From Dongia rigui (GTDB taxonomy: Bacteria; Pseudomonadota; Alphaproteobacteria; Dongiales; Dongiaceae): DNA of 64,000 nt. The DNA is taken from positions 682,001 to 746,000 of the forward strand of contig NZ_JAXCLX010000001.1 in assembly GCF_034044635.1 (NCBI RefSeq). The letters are read 5' to 3'. This document shows, one piece after another, positions 29,733-39,116 of the stretch. Position 1 is the first letter of the stretch; every line of letters begins with the position of its first letter. Made by a program: the position numbers and the translations under genes. The notes beneath the pieces are model-generated. The model ran no database searches and was not told the DNA's origin. It saw nothing but the letters and a program-made list of their open reading frames with translations.

Positions 29733-31480
29733 GATTTCACCAGCCTGGCGACAGTACCGGTGGGCGCCAACGCCCCTTCGGCCTTGCCGGATGCCGTGAC
29801 CGAGCGCAGCACATCCGCGCGCGGCCCGAATTGCGCCATGCCGCCGTCGCGCAGCACGAGGAGCTTGTCGCAGACGGCAACGATCGAGGGTCGATGGGTG
29901 ATGAGGACAATGGTCGTGCCGTCGGCCTTGGCCGCCATCAAGGCGTTCATCAACGCCTGCTCGCCGGTCTGGTCGAGATTGGCGTTGGGCTCGTCGAGCA
30001 CGATGAAGGCCGGATTGCCGAAGAGCGCTCGCGCCAGGCCGATGCGCTGACGCTGGCCGCCGCTCAAGGAGAAGCCCTGCTCGCCGATCTCGGTATCATA
30101 GCCGTGCGGGAGGGTGCCGATCGTTTCATGGACATCGGCGCGCCGCGCCGCAGCAACGACCTTGGCCGGATCCGCCTCGCTCATATGCGCGATGTTTTCC
30201 CGGACGGTGCCTTCCAGCAGCGAGACCGATTGCGGCAGATAGCCGACCGCCGAGCCGAAGGAGGCACGATCCCAATTGATGACGTTCTGCCCGTCGAGAT
30301 AGACCGCACCTTGTGTCGGTTTCCACACCCCGACCAGCAGGCGCGCGAGGGTCGATTTGCCGGCAGCCGACGGGCCGATGACACCGAGGACTTCGCCGGG
30401 CTCGAGCGCGAAGGTGATGTTGCGCAGAACGGCGCGATCCGACCCGGACGGAACGAAACCCAGGCGATCGACGGTCAGGCGACCTTCGGCATTCACCATC
30501 GCCATGCCGGCCGGGCGATGCTCGACGCGGCCGATCAGATCCTTGAGGCGGTTATAGGCGCCGCGGGCGAAGACCCATTGGCGCCACCCCTCGATCAGAT
30601 GATCAAACGGCAGCAGCATGCGCCCCATGATGATCGAGGCCGCGACCATCGTGCCCGGCGAGGCCATGCGCTCGATGACGAGGATGGCGCCCGAGGACAT
30701 CATGGTGATTTGCAGCATATAACGCAGCGTCTTGGAGAGCGCCGACATGGCGCGTGAGCGGCGGTTGCCCTCGTCCAGACCTTGCAGCACCTTATACTGC
30801 GCCTGCTCCCAACGCCGCGCGATGGCCGGCAGCATGCCCATGGCCTGGATGACCTCGGCATTGCGCAAGGCGGCCGATGTCTGGCCGGTGCTTTTGACCG
30901 AGGCCTCGTTGGCTTCCGCCAGCGGCCGGCGCGCGATCATTTCCATGCCCAGCGACAGGCTGACCAGCATGGTGGCGGCACAGATGGCGATGACGCCATA
31001 GACCCAGTGCAACATGAACAAAACGGCGAGGAACAGCGGCACGAACATCGCTTCGAAGGGCACGCTGATCGATGAGCTGGTCAGGAACTGGCGCAGATCG
31101 CTGAGATCGCGCAGGGCCTGGCCCGGATGGTTGTTGTGGCCATCGAGATTGTCGGCAACGGCCGCTTCGAGCGTGGCCGAGTTGAGGCGGCGCGCCAGGC
31201 GGTCACCCAGGATGTGATAGACGCGGCTGCGGATATATTCGAGGGCGCCCAGCAGGATCAGCCCGCCCACCGCCACCACGATGAGGGCCGCCAGCGTATC
31301 GAGGCTGCGGCTTCCCAACACGCGGTCATAGACCTGAACCATGAACAACGGGACGATCAGCTGACAAATGCAGATGAAGAACGTCAGAAAACCCACATAA
31401 CCCAGGCCACCGCGCAAGGAGCGGATCGCCACCTCGAACGGGTTGTTGCGCAAGCTGGTTTTCCCTTTGGCAGATGCCAT
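29729..31480 (-). CDS. T1SS ABC transporter, permease/ATPase (PrtD/HlyB-like without peptidase domain)
   Basis: 583 aa from MASAKGKTSLRN. About six membrane helices in the first 320 residues precede a complete nucleotide-binding domain: Walker A GPSAAGKSTLARLL, Q-loop YLPQSVSLLEGTVREN, signature FSLSGGQRQRIGLARAL, Walker B FIVLDEPNANLD and H-loop ITHRPS. There is no C39 peptidase domain, as in exporters of RTX proteases, lipases and S-layer proteins, which fits the uncleaved RTX proteins at 3331 and 36665 as cargo. It forms a coupled unit with the HlyD protein and the protein upstream. Confidence 0.95.
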   Translation of the reverse strand: MASAKGKTSLRNNPFEVAIRSLRGGLGYVGFLTFFICICQLIVPLFMVQVYDRVLGSRSLDTLAALIVVAVGGLILLGALEYIRSRVYHILGDRLARRLNSATLEAAVADNLDGHNNHPGQALRDLSDLRQFLTSSSISVPFEAMFVPLFLAVLFMLHWVYGVIAICAATMLVSLSLGMEMIARRPLAEANEASVKSTGQTSAALRNAEVIQAMGMLPAIARRWEQAQYKVLQGLDEGNRRSRAMSALSKTLRYMLQITMMSSGAILVIERMASPGTMVAASIIMGRMLLPFDHLIEGWRQWVFARGAYNRLKDLIGRVEHRPAGMAMVNAEGRLTVDRLGFVPSGSDRAVLRNITFALEPGEVLGVIGPSAAGKSTLARLLVGVWKPTQGAVYLDGQNVINWDRASFGSAVGYLPQSVSLLEGTVRENIAHMSEADPAKVVAAARRADVHETIGTLPHGYDTEIGEQGFSLSGGQRQRIGLARALFGNPAFIVLDEPNANLDQTGEQALMNALMAAKADGTTIVLITHRPSIVAVCDKLLVLRDGGMAQFGPRADVLRSVTASGKAEGALAPTGTVARLVKS

Positions 31481-31482
31481 AA

Positions 31483-32223
31483 TCAGAAGCTCCGCAGAAT
31501 GTGCTGGCCAATGAGTGCCAGCGAGACGGCCGTCGTGACGGCCGCCCAGACCCATAGCAGCAGCGGCTTGCGCGGTTGCGATTTGGCTTCGAGCGTCGAA
31601 AGGCGCTTGTCGATCGCCTGCAGCAGCGTGTCAAAGCGCAGCTGGAAAACTTCCATCGCCTCGAGGCGGTGATCGAGTTCGGGCAAGGCGGTATCGAGCT
31701 TCTCGAGGGACTGGGTGACCCGGTCGTTGAGATTCTGGTCCAACCCGCCGCGTTCCTTGGCGACCGAGACCAATTGCTTGAGCTGCCCTTGCAGGCGCTG
31801 GTCGCGGGCGCGAATTTCGCCCAGGACGACAGCACTGACGGCAGCTGGCGTCGGTGCAGCGGACTGGCGCTTCAACTCGACCGAAGTCGTGCCATCCGCC
31901 GTGATGGCCAGGACCGTCACTGGCGCGGCGCGGTCGATTTCGGCGATGGCCGGGATATTGGCGACAAAGGCATAGCGACCGTCGCCGACACCGTTTGCCA
32001 CCAGATCCGGGCGCGGCTGATTGGCTTCGAGCCGGACGATCAGTTGTTCGCCCTGGCGGATTTCGACGCTGAGGCGTTCCGATGGATCGGAGGTATTCCA
32101 GGCCCAGCCAAAGATCCGGTCCGGTTCGACCGCGTCGATATAGCCTTGGATCTGTGCCGTCCCTTGTGCGGGCGTCGCGGCGCTGAGATCCAGTTGCGAG
32201 ACGGCGTCTGCGTTAGCCGACAT
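31483..32223 (-). CDS. Unknown tail-anchored coiled-coil protein with IFGWAW-type beta domain
   Basis: A 246-aa protein with three parts. Residues about 24-110 form a beta-rich domain opening IQGYIDAVEPDRIFGWAW and ending FVANIP, a type found fused to glycosyltransferases in glycan loci. Residues about 125-215 are a heptad-rich coiled coil. Residues about 222-243 are a single C-terminal membrane helix. It lies between a glycosyltransferase and the T1SS ABC gene, 2 bp from the latter, and overlaps the former by 11 bp. It may tether the exporter and the glycan machinery, but this is inference. No family name can be assigned. Confidence 0.75.
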   Translation of the reverse strand: MSANADAVSQLDLSAATPAQGTAQIQGYIDAVEPDRIFGWAWNTSDPSERLSVEIRQGEQLIVRLEANQPRPDLVANGVGDGRYAFVANIPAIAEIDRAAPVTVLAITADGTTSVELKRQSAAPTPAAVSAVVLGEIRARDQRLQGQLKQLVSVAKERGGLDQNLNDRVTQSLEKLDTALPELDHRLEAMEVFQLRFDTLLQAIDKRLSTLEAKSQPRKPLLLWVWAAVTTAVSLALIGQHILRSF

Positions 32224-33553
32224 GAGTCACCATTCCTTCAGACTTGTCCTTGCCGCGCGTCCGGGCCCGGGCCGCGGTCTGAGATTTCTTCTGTTCCGGT
32301 CCAAGCAGGCTGCGATAGAGCGCCAGATGCTCGGCCGCGCATTCTTCCAGCGTCCGTCGCGGCGTGATGCCGGCGACGAGGTTGTTCCACAAATCCGGCT
32401 CGTGCAGCGCCCGCTCCATCGTATCGGCCAGCGCCGCGGCGTCACCGGGCCGGAAAGTAAGGCCATCGATTTCGTGGCTGACCGATTCCGCCATGCCGCC
32501 CATATCGCTGGCAATCACGGGCCGGCGCTGGGCGAATGCCTCGTCGATGACCAGTGGGGCATTTTCCCACCAGATCGATGGGGTAACGACCCAATCCACG
32601 TTGCGCATCAATCCTGCAATCTCCGTTGCCTGATAGGCGCCGTGCCAACGCACGATGCCCTCAACCCTTGTCAGCGCGGTATTGAGTTCCGCTTTGAACG
32701 CCTCGCTCTGGAACGGCGCCCCGCCATGGATGTCGACCCGGAACGCGCCGGGATGACGCTGGTTGAGCAGTCGTGCCGCCTCGAGCAGCACCAGGATGCC
32801 CTTATTGGGGTTAAGATTTCCGAAATAGGCGAAACGATTTCGTGCCTCGCCGGCACGCAGCGCGCGATGTGGCGCAATTTCGGGCTCGGGGCGCGCATTG
32901 CGCAGCACCTGGATGCGCTCCGGCGCCAGTCCCCAGGCGATAAACCGCCGCCGCAGGAAGTTGCTGGGCGAGAGGAAGCGGTCGACGACGGAGAAATGTG
33001 TCTTGATGTGTCTCTCGCGCAACACAAAATGCTCCGGCTCCAAGCCCTTGAAGCAGCGGTGGCAGGCATCGGGCGAGGCCTGATGGCAGGGGCGACGGTC
33101 ACCCGTCGTCACCATCTGCCCGTCATGGGCACAGATGGCGTAGTAATCGTGCAGCGACAGCAGAATCTTGGCGCGCGGCAGCACCCGCCTGACCAGGAAC
33201 AGCGTTTCCACCCCCATCATCAGCATATGATGGAAATGTACGACGTCCGGCTTCAGCGTCGTCAGCAGGTCGGTCAGTTCCGGGACGATCCCGTGGAGGT
33301 CGATCTGCGAGAGATAGAAATTGTCGAAATGCCCGGTCCACATCAACATTTCGTCGCTGTGGTTGCCGATGCCTTGAAAGACCGTGCCTGGCCGCTGCTT
33401 GCGATGGTTCTCATCGACGCAGCCGATGAAGAGGCCGTCGGTGGAACCAGCAGCCTGCAATTGCCGGTGCAAATCGAGCGCGAAGATCTCCGTGCCGCCC
33501 GGATGCAGATCCGGATGATTGTGGCAGAGGTGGAGGACCTTGAGCTTCTTCAT
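32213..33553 (-). CDS. GT4-type glycosyltransferase
   Basis: 446 aa from MKKLKVLHLCHNHPDLHPGGTE, a typical GT-B opening with the GGTE loop. The C-terminal half has YFGNLNPNKGI and the nucleotide-sugar E-x7-E region (seen around SIWWENAPLVIDEAFAQRRPVIASDMGG). Between them lies a Cys-rich insert (HDGQMVTTGDRRPCHQ and CHRCF) seen in some GT4 enzymes of surface-glycan loci. The ATG overlaps the methyltransferase stop by 4 bp. Confidence 0.9.
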   Translation of the reverse strand: MKKLKVLHLCHNHPDLHPGGTEIFALDLHRQLQAAGSTDGLFIGCVDENHRKQRPGTVFQGIGNHSDEMLMWTGHFDNFYLSQIDLHGIVPELTDLLTTLKPDVVHFHHMLMMGVETLFLVRRVLPRAKILLSLHDYYAICAHDGQMVTTGDRRPCHQASPDACHRCFKGLEPEHFVLRERHIKTHFSVVDRFLSPSNFLRRRFIAWGLAPERIQVLRNARPEPEIAPHRALRAGEARNRFAYFGNLNPNKGILVLLEAARLLNQRHPGAFRVDIHGGAPFQSEAFKAELNTALTRVEGIVRWHGAYQATEIAGLMRNVDWVVTPSIWWENAPLVIDEAFAQRRPVIASDMGGMAESVSHEIDGLTFRPGDAAALADTMERALHEPDLWNNLVAGITPRRTLEECAAEHLALYRSLLGPEQKKSQTAARARTRGKDKSEGMVTHVG

Positions 33554-34383
33554 GTGACGGCCTTCGCTCGCTGAAAGACGCAGATATCCTGGAAGTTCTC
33601 GGCCGTGCGGCCGCTCCAATGCCCAAAGGCGATCGGGCGGGCGAGGGTGAGGCCCGCCTGCCGCGCGGCACCCAGCAGCCAATCCTGCTCGAATGCGACC
33701 GCCGCCATGGGATGGGCGCGGTCGGCAATGTAATGCGGCCCGGTACCCTCGAGGTGAAAGGCCGGCCGCGCCTTCTTGGCTTCGACCAGGCTCCTGTTGG
33801 CGCCGTCCAGCACGAAGGCCGTGGCAAACAGGCGTCCTTGCGGCGCCAGCAGCCGTGCTGCTTCGCGCAGATAAAAGGAAGTGTAGCCTGGGTCGAGATG
33901 CGTCACGACCGAAGTCATGAACAGGAAATCGACGCTGGCATCCGCGAACGGCAGGCTGCCCTGGTCAGTCAGCTGCCCTTGCGGGTTATAGAGCTGGTTG
34001 TTGAAGTCGAGATGCAGGAAATCGAAATTGGCATAGGCGGCGGCGATGTTCTCGCGGCACCAGTCGATACCGGCGCTGACCACGTCGAAGCCGGTATAGC
34101 GCCCACCGGGTGCCTCGAGATATTGCGTGAGTGGCAACGCCATGCGGCCGATGCCGCAGCCGATCTCCAGCACGCGATGCTGCGGTTGCAGGCCGCCCAG
34201 TTCGACGAAATGGCGCAGGAATTCGCAGCCGATCGCCAGGAAGTCGCCATCGCCGACGAAATTGCGTTCCTCCGGCGGCAGCGGCAGGAAGCGGTTGCGG
34301 CGGATCGACTTCAGCAATGCGTTGAAAGCCGCTTCTTCCAGATCGGCCTGGTCCGGGCCAGGCGCCCGCGTGACGGCGTTCAT
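33550..34383 (-). CDS. Class I SAM-dependent methyltransferase
   Basis: 277 aa. The SAM-binding motif I VLEIGCGIGRM (about 92-102) and acidic motif II (YTGFDVV) are clear, followed by SLPFADASVDFLFMTSVVTH. It probably methylates a sugar or glycan tail, given that it is embedded and 4-bp-overlapped between two glycosyltransferase genes. Confidence 0.88.
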   Translation of the reverse strand: MNAVTRAPGPDQADLEEAAFNALLKSIRRNRFLPLPPEERNFVGDGDFLAIGCEFLRHFVELGGLQPQHRVLEIGCGIGRMALPLTQYLEAPGGRYTGFDVVSAGIDWCRENIAAAYANFDFLHLDFNNQLYNPQGQLTDQGSLPFADASVDFLFMTSVVTHLDPGYTSFYLREAARLLAPQGRLFATAFVLDGANRSLVEAKKARPAFHLEGTGPHYIADRAHPMAAVAFEQDWLLGAARQAGLTLARPIAFGHWSGRTAENFQDICVFQRAKAVT

Positions 34384-36611
34384 GCGCCGGCCCCGTCCGT
34401 CATGGTGTCGAAACGGCTACACAGATCCAGCATCGCCGCATGCCAGCGTTGACCGGCCAACCAGCGATTATAAAGACCGGCGACCGAGCGCTGATAGCCG
34501 GCATGGCGGTTGATCGATTTGCGCTCGAAATGAAACAGCACGGCCTCGGGGCAATAGAAGATCTCGCCACCCGCCTGGCGCAATTTCAGGCACAGATCCG
34601 AATCCTCGTAATCGCCGATGATGTAATCCTCGGTAAAGCCGCCGACCTTCCGGAAGGCTTCGCGCCGCACCAACAGAGCCGCTCCCGTCACGGCGGGGAC
34701 GGCGCGGGTCTCCAGCGCCGGTGCAAAGTCGCGCGGCGCCCCCTTGTGATAATGAAGGTTCAACCAATGCCCACCGGCATCGCGCGTAAAGCGCATGCCG
34801 GCATGCTGCAGCGACTGGTCGTCGAAGAGGAGCCTCGCCCCGGTGGCCACCGCCTTCTTCTGCTGCAGCAGCGGGGCTGCGAGCTTGGGCAGCCAGCCAG
34901 CACTTTCCGGCACCACATCCGAATTGAGGAGCAGCAGGAACTGGCCCCGCGCGATGCCGGCCGCCGCATTGTTGGCGGCGGCATAGCCGAAATTCGCTGA
35001 CATGATGAGGATCGTCAGCGGCAGCCGGTAGAGCTGATGGAGGCCGCTGAGGAAGTGTACCAGTTCGGCGCGCTGTTCCGGTGAATCGAGGACAAAGATG
35101 ATCTCTGTCTCCGCCATCACCGGGTCGATCGCAAAGGACCCGAGTTGAAAACGCAAGTAATCGAGATTGCGATAGAGCGGGATGATGATCGAATAGCGCG
35201 GCTGGTCGACCGGCGTGCCGAGTTGCACCAGATCCGGCGCCCGGCGCGCGGCGAGATGTTGGACGTGCAGTGATTCCGCAGCCGGCGCGATGACGCGGGC
35301 AATAGCATCGGTGGTGAGATATTCCGGCGGCACGGCGCCCAAGACGGCATCGCGCAACTCGACCGGCGAGCCCATGGCCGGGCCGGCGAGGATCTCCAGC
35401 ACGGCACCCGAGCCCAGTTGCAGTTCGAGCCTCGCCTGGCCGCGCGGCTGGCCGGCCTCAGGCAGGAAGGCCACGAAACCGCGCGCCATCGCCCGGCCGT
35501 CATAATGCTTGTCGATATCGGGGCGTGGAAAGCACAGCCAGGTTTCGTCAAGGCGCACCGCGGGCAGGCCCGTTGCCCGCAACGTCGCCGATTGCATCAA
35601 TTGGTGCGGGTCGCGCACCCAGCCCTTGACGAAGATGCCGCCCTTGCCGTCGGCAACCAGCAAATCGATGCCGGCACCCAACGGCGCCCGCCTGTCCGTG
35701 AGGTTGCGCCGGGTCGCCGGCTGGAACAGCTCCAACTCGCGCAGCAGGGCAGCGGCCGACGCATCCCCGGTTGCCGCCTCGCCGACACAGCGCATGACGA
35801 AGCGGCGCGTCGCCGCGGCGAGCGGCTTGTTGTTCTGCAGCCAGGTCAGGAACGGCGTCTGGGGCAGCGCGGCAATACGGGCCGTCGCCAGGCCATCGGC
35901 GCCAACCATCACCAGCAGGTTGCCGGGCTTGAGCTGCGCGCGCTCGAGCAGGAAGAGGCCGCGCCCGCGCTCGATCTTCAGCGGATTGAAGGTCGCGGTG
36001 GCAATGCCGCGGTCACCGACGACGAAGAGGTCGGTCACCTCGCCCACCGCGAGCGGCGCACTCATCAGCGCCAGGTGCTGCGACACCACGGCCTCGGCCG
36101 CGACGACGCGCGGGTTGGCGTCGATATCGGCCAGGATGGCCCGGCAGAAGCGCCCGAAGTTCGTGTCATGGCGCAGTTGGAAGAGATCGCGGCAGACGTC
36201 GAGCATCTGGCGCACCAGGCGCAGCTTGCCGGTCGCATCGAGACCTTGCGTCAGCGCCGCCCGGTCCAGGCTGGCGAAGTCCTTGGCCTCGACCCGACCA
36301 ACCGATCTGCCGTCCCGCGCCAGCAGATCGATCGGCTTCGTGGCCGCTTCGGCACGGAAGATGATCAGTTGACGTGCATCGCCGCCTACTCTTGGCAGCG
36401 CCACGCGAATCATGGGTGGCGGCAGCATCTTGCCGCCGCGCTGCGGGATGAGGCCGGCCTCGCCCTCCGTCATCACCACGCGCAAGCCGCCCGGCATGTC
36501 GAAGCAAGCCGGCCGCGCCATGTCGGGGCCGAGAGTGCCGGGCTGTTCGAGCGTTCCGTCGATGGGCTGAGCCAGCATGCTGTTCCAGTCACGAAGCGAA
36601 TGAATAGACAA
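34380..36611 (-). CDS. GT2-family glycosyltransferase with long N-terminal extension
   Basis: 743 aa. The C-terminal 290 residues are a GT-A transferase: YSIIIPLYRNLDYLRFQL, a nucleotide-binding FVLDSPE, NFGYAAANNAAAGIARG, the DxD-like LLNSDVVP and a catalytic GDYEDSDLCLKL (ED). The first 450 residues are not a known transferase; about residues 300-400 contain a GGIFVKGWVRDP beta domain resembling the one in the 31483 protein. Likely a cytosolic or membrane-associated sugar transferase. Confidence 0.88.
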   Translation of the reverse strand: MSIHSLRDWNSMLAQPIDGTLEQPGTLGPDMARPACFDMPGGLRVVMTEGEAGLIPQRGGKMLPPPMIRVALPRVGGDARQLIIFRAEAATKPIDLLARDGRSVGRVEAKDFASLDRAALTQGLDATGKLRLVRQMLDVCRDLFQLRHDTNFGRFCRAILADIDANPRVVAAEAVVSQHLALMSAPLAVGEVTDLFVVGDRGIATATFNPLKIERGRGLFLLERAQLKPGNLLVMVGADGLATARIAALPQTPFLTWLQNNKPLAAATRRFVMRCVGEAATGDASAAALLRELELFQPATRRNLTDRRAPLGAGIDLLVADGKGGIFVKGWVRDPHQLMQSATLRATGLPAVRLDETWLCFPRPDIDKHYDGRAMARGFVAFLPEAGQPRGQARLELQLGSGAVLEILAGPAMGSPVELRDAVLGAVPPEYLTTDAIARVIAPAAESLHVQHLAARRAPDLVQLGTPVDQPRYSIIIPLYRNLDYLRFQLGSFAIDPVMAETEIIFVLDSPEQRAELVHFLSGLHQLYRLPLTILIMSANFGYAAANNAAAGIARGQFLLLLNSDVVPESAGWLPKLAAPLLQQKKAVATGARLLFDDQSLQHAGMRFTRDAGGHWLNLHYHKGAPRDFAPALETRAVPAVTGAALLVRREAFRKVGGFTEDYIIGDYEDSDLCLKLRQAGGEIFYCPEAVLFHFERKSINRHAGYQRSVAGLYNRWLAGQRWHAAMLDLCSRFDTMTDGAGA

Positions 36612-36664
36612 AGAAATGGCGCCGGACCGTCAGCCGCAAGCGGCCTGGTCCGGCGCCAAGACCC

Positions 36665-37567
36665 TTAGCTGATGACGAAGAAGGCGCTCGGATTGGCCTG
36701 AACGTCGGCCACCTTGACGCCGACCAGGGTGACCTGGTCGCCGCTGCCAAAATCGATCACCGTATTGCCGCCGACCTCATGTGCAAGCGACGCGACATCG
36801 CCAGCATCATGGACGCACAGCCCGTTGATGTTCTTCGAGATCTTGAGGATGTCCTCGCCTTCCTCGAAGTCCATGATGACATCCTGGCCGCCGCCGCCGT
36901 GGAAGACGAACGTGTCGTCGCCGTCACCGCCGCGCAGGAAGTCATTGCCGGCACCGCCATCGAGCAAGTCGTCACCGGCGCCGCCGACCACACGGTCGGA
37001 GCCGTTGCCACCTTGCAGGTTGTCGTCGCCCTTGCCGCCGTCGAGGCTGTCATTGCCGGCGCCGCCTTTGAGGACGTCGTCGCCATTGCCGCCGTTCAGG
37101 CTGTCATTGCCGGCACCGCCCTCGAGGCGGTCGTCGCCATTTTCGCCACGCAAGGCATCGTCACCATCGCCGCCATTGACGTAGTCGTCGCCATTGCCGC
37201 CGCTGAGGTCGTCCTTGCCGTCGCCGCCGAACAGGCTGTCGTCACCGCTGCCGCCTTTGATCCAGTCGTTGCCGCCCTGGCCAAAGATGGTGTCTTCCCC
37301 TGAACCGCCATTGATGTAGTCGGCATCCGCGCCGCCAAACACCACATCGCCACCGGAACCCGCCACAATGTGATCCGAACCGGTGCCACCGCTGATGAAA
37401 TCATCACCGCTGCCGCCGTCGATCCAGTCATGGCCGGAACCGCCATCGATGAAGTCTTTGCCGCTGCCGCCGGCAATCGCGTCGTCACCGCCGCCGCCCA
37501 GGATCACATCCCCGTGGCTGGTGCCGACAAGACGGTCGGCAAAATCACCGCCCGGAATTGTCGCCAT
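36665..37567 (-). CDS. Small RTX calcium-binding protein, type I secretion cargo
   Basis: About 300 aa starting MATIPGGDFADRLVGTSHGDV. Residues about 20-220 are uninterrupted GGxGxD nonapeptides; the last 80 hold a VIMDFEEGEDIL segment and a hydrophobic end AFFVIS, as in T1SS signals. It lies inside the T1SS/glycan cluster, transcribed toward the exporter genes, so it is the most probable cognate cargo. Unlike the giant RTX protein it has no N-V-E-N-L modules. The ATG at 37567 was preferred over an in-frame start at 37651. Confidence 0.92.
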   Translation of the reverse strand: MATIPGGDFADRLVGTSHGDVILGGGGDDAIAGGSGKDFIDGGSGHDWIDGGSGDDFISGGTGSDHIVAGSGGDVVFGGADADYINGGSGEDTIFGQGGNDWIKGGSGDDSLFGGDGKDDLSGGNGDDYVNGGDGDDALRGENGDDRLEGGAGNDSLNGGNGDDVLKGGAGNDSLDGGKGDDNLQGGNGSDRVVGGAGDDLLDGGAGNDFLRGGDGDDTFVFHGGGGQDVIMDFEEGEDILKISKNINGLCVHDAGDVASLAHEVGGNTVIDFGSGDQVTLVGVKVADVQANPSAFFVIS

Positions 37568-37721
37568 CGTGTCTCTCCTCGTCGCTTGGATTGATGGTCG
37601 TGGTGCCGAAACCACGGCCAATTGAACAGGTCGCGACGGGGTCCGCAACATTTCTATTCTTATAAAACTATTACCAATATTTGCGCCGATGTAATTCGGC
37701 GAGCTTATATTTTAGTGGCAG

Positions 37722-38957
37722 TCAGCGGGCCGCCTCCTTGCGCGCGGCGATTGCAATTGCTTCCCACTGCAGCAAAAGAGACTTATGCGAAAAGCCCGTT
37801 TCAGCGCGGTTTCTGGCATTCCGCCGCAACCCCTGGGCGGCATCCTTGTCATGCAAGGCATCGCGCAGCACTTTTTCCAACTGTAATACATCGCGATGAT
37901 CGACAAATTTTGCCGTTTCATGACCGCCAAGGATCTCGCGCGTCGATTTGGTGTCCGAGGCGACGATATGGCACCCGCAAGCCATCGCCTCGACCAGCGA
38001 CCAGGAGGGCACGAACGGCACCGTCAGATAGGCATGCACATCAGACATCTGCAGCAGGCGGCGGTAGTCGTCGCGCGGCAATGTGCCGAGAAAATGGACG
38101 CGGGCGAGATCGAGTCCGGGCAACTGTCGCAGCGCCCGCGCCTTATATGTATCGCCATCCGGCAGCTGCTTCGAGTAGTAGGCCTTATCGTTGCCGGCAA
38201 TGGCGACATGAAGGTCGGGATCATCGTGCAGCAGGCGCTCGATCGCCTGCATGAATTCGGGAAAGCCGCGATAGGGTTCCATGCCGCGGGTCGCAAAGGT
38301 TAGCAAACGGTTAACCTTACCGAGATTTTTACCATCGAAGGTGCGCGCGACGTTTTGATTCGGCACGAAGTAGTCGGTGTCCACCCCGTCATGCAACGTG
38401 CGCAGCTTGTGCTGATAGCTGGCTGGAAAGGTGCTGCGCTGAAATGCCGTCGGCACAAGGCCCAAATCGACATCCTCCAGCAGCATCAACAGCGGCGCAT
38501 TGAGGGTTCGGATACGGCAGGCATTGTCCGGTGTCACGCCATGGGGGTCGAGATAATCGGCGTCGCTGTCATGCGGATGATAATACCATTCGAAATAGCC
38601 AATGATGGTGGCCATCGGAAACGCCTCGCGCAGATAGAGGCCAACACCCCAGCCACAATGGGCGAAGATCACATCGGGCGTAAAACCTTCCTCGCGCAGG
38701 CGATGGCAGCCTTCATAGACTGCCTGGCCATTGAGCACGCCTGCCTCGAAGCCGGTCAGATAATGATGCGTTCCGGGCGATGGCGCGCGCTTGGGCTGGC
38801 AGCGCCGGATCGCAATGCTGTCGGATGCGGCATCGGCAAAAGTTATGAAAGCAACACGATGATGCGTGGATTGCGCCAGATGCGCCGCGAGCGCGCCGAA
38901 CTGGCCAGGATAGTCGCGGTGCACGAAGAGAAAATTCACAAGGCGTCTCCGTTTCAT
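37722..38957 (-). CDS. GT4-type glycosyltransferase
   Basis: 411 aa, GT-B fold. The N-terminal VNFLFVHRDYPGQF opening, IFAHCGWGVGLYLREAFP and the C-terminal VPFVPSWSLVEAMACGCHIVASDT match glycosyltransferases of capsule and O-antigen loci; the E-x7-E motif falls in the last segment. It is the first leftward gene after an AT-rich divergent gap shared with galE, so it may begin the leftward transcription unit. Confidence 0.88.
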   Translation of the reverse strand: MKRRRLVNFLFVHRDYPGQFGALAAHLAQSTHHRVAFITFADAASDSIAIRRCQPKRAPSPGTHHYLTGFEAGVLNGQAVYEGCHRLREEGFTPDVIFAHCGWGVGLYLREAFPMATIIGYFEWYYHPHDSDADYLDPHGVTPDNACRIRTLNAPLLMLLEDVDLGLVPTAFQRSTFPASYQHKLRTLHDGVDTDYFVPNQNVARTFDGKNLGKVNRLLTFATRGMEPYRGFPEFMQAIERLLHDDPDLHVAIAGNDKAYYSKQLPDGDTYKARALRQLPGLDLARVHFLGTLPRDDYRRLLQMSDVHAYLTVPFVPSWSLVEAMACGCHIVASDTKSTREILGGHETAKFVDHRDVLQLEKVLRDALHDKDAAQGLRRNARNRAETGFSHKSLLLQWEAIAIAARKEAAR

Positions 38958-39116
38958 GCGTCACGTCGATGACGCTCATTAGATTGCGCAACGCACATCT
39001 TCTTGCAAGCCTGGAGAGAAGTATATTGGGTTGTTCTTTATGAATATTGTAAATAGTGCCTAAGTAGTTTTCCTTTGATACGTTCCCCTCGCGACAACTG
39101 CGAAGTGGGGATTTCG
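38958..39116. promoter_or_regulatory. AT-rich divergent promoter region of the glycan locus
   Basis: A 159-bp gap between two genes that point apart. It is far richer in A and T than its flanks, for example TTCTTTATGAATATTG near 39035, which fits divergent vegetative promoters or binding of a silencing protein. No exact -10/-35 pair can be set with confidence. Confidence 0.4.
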
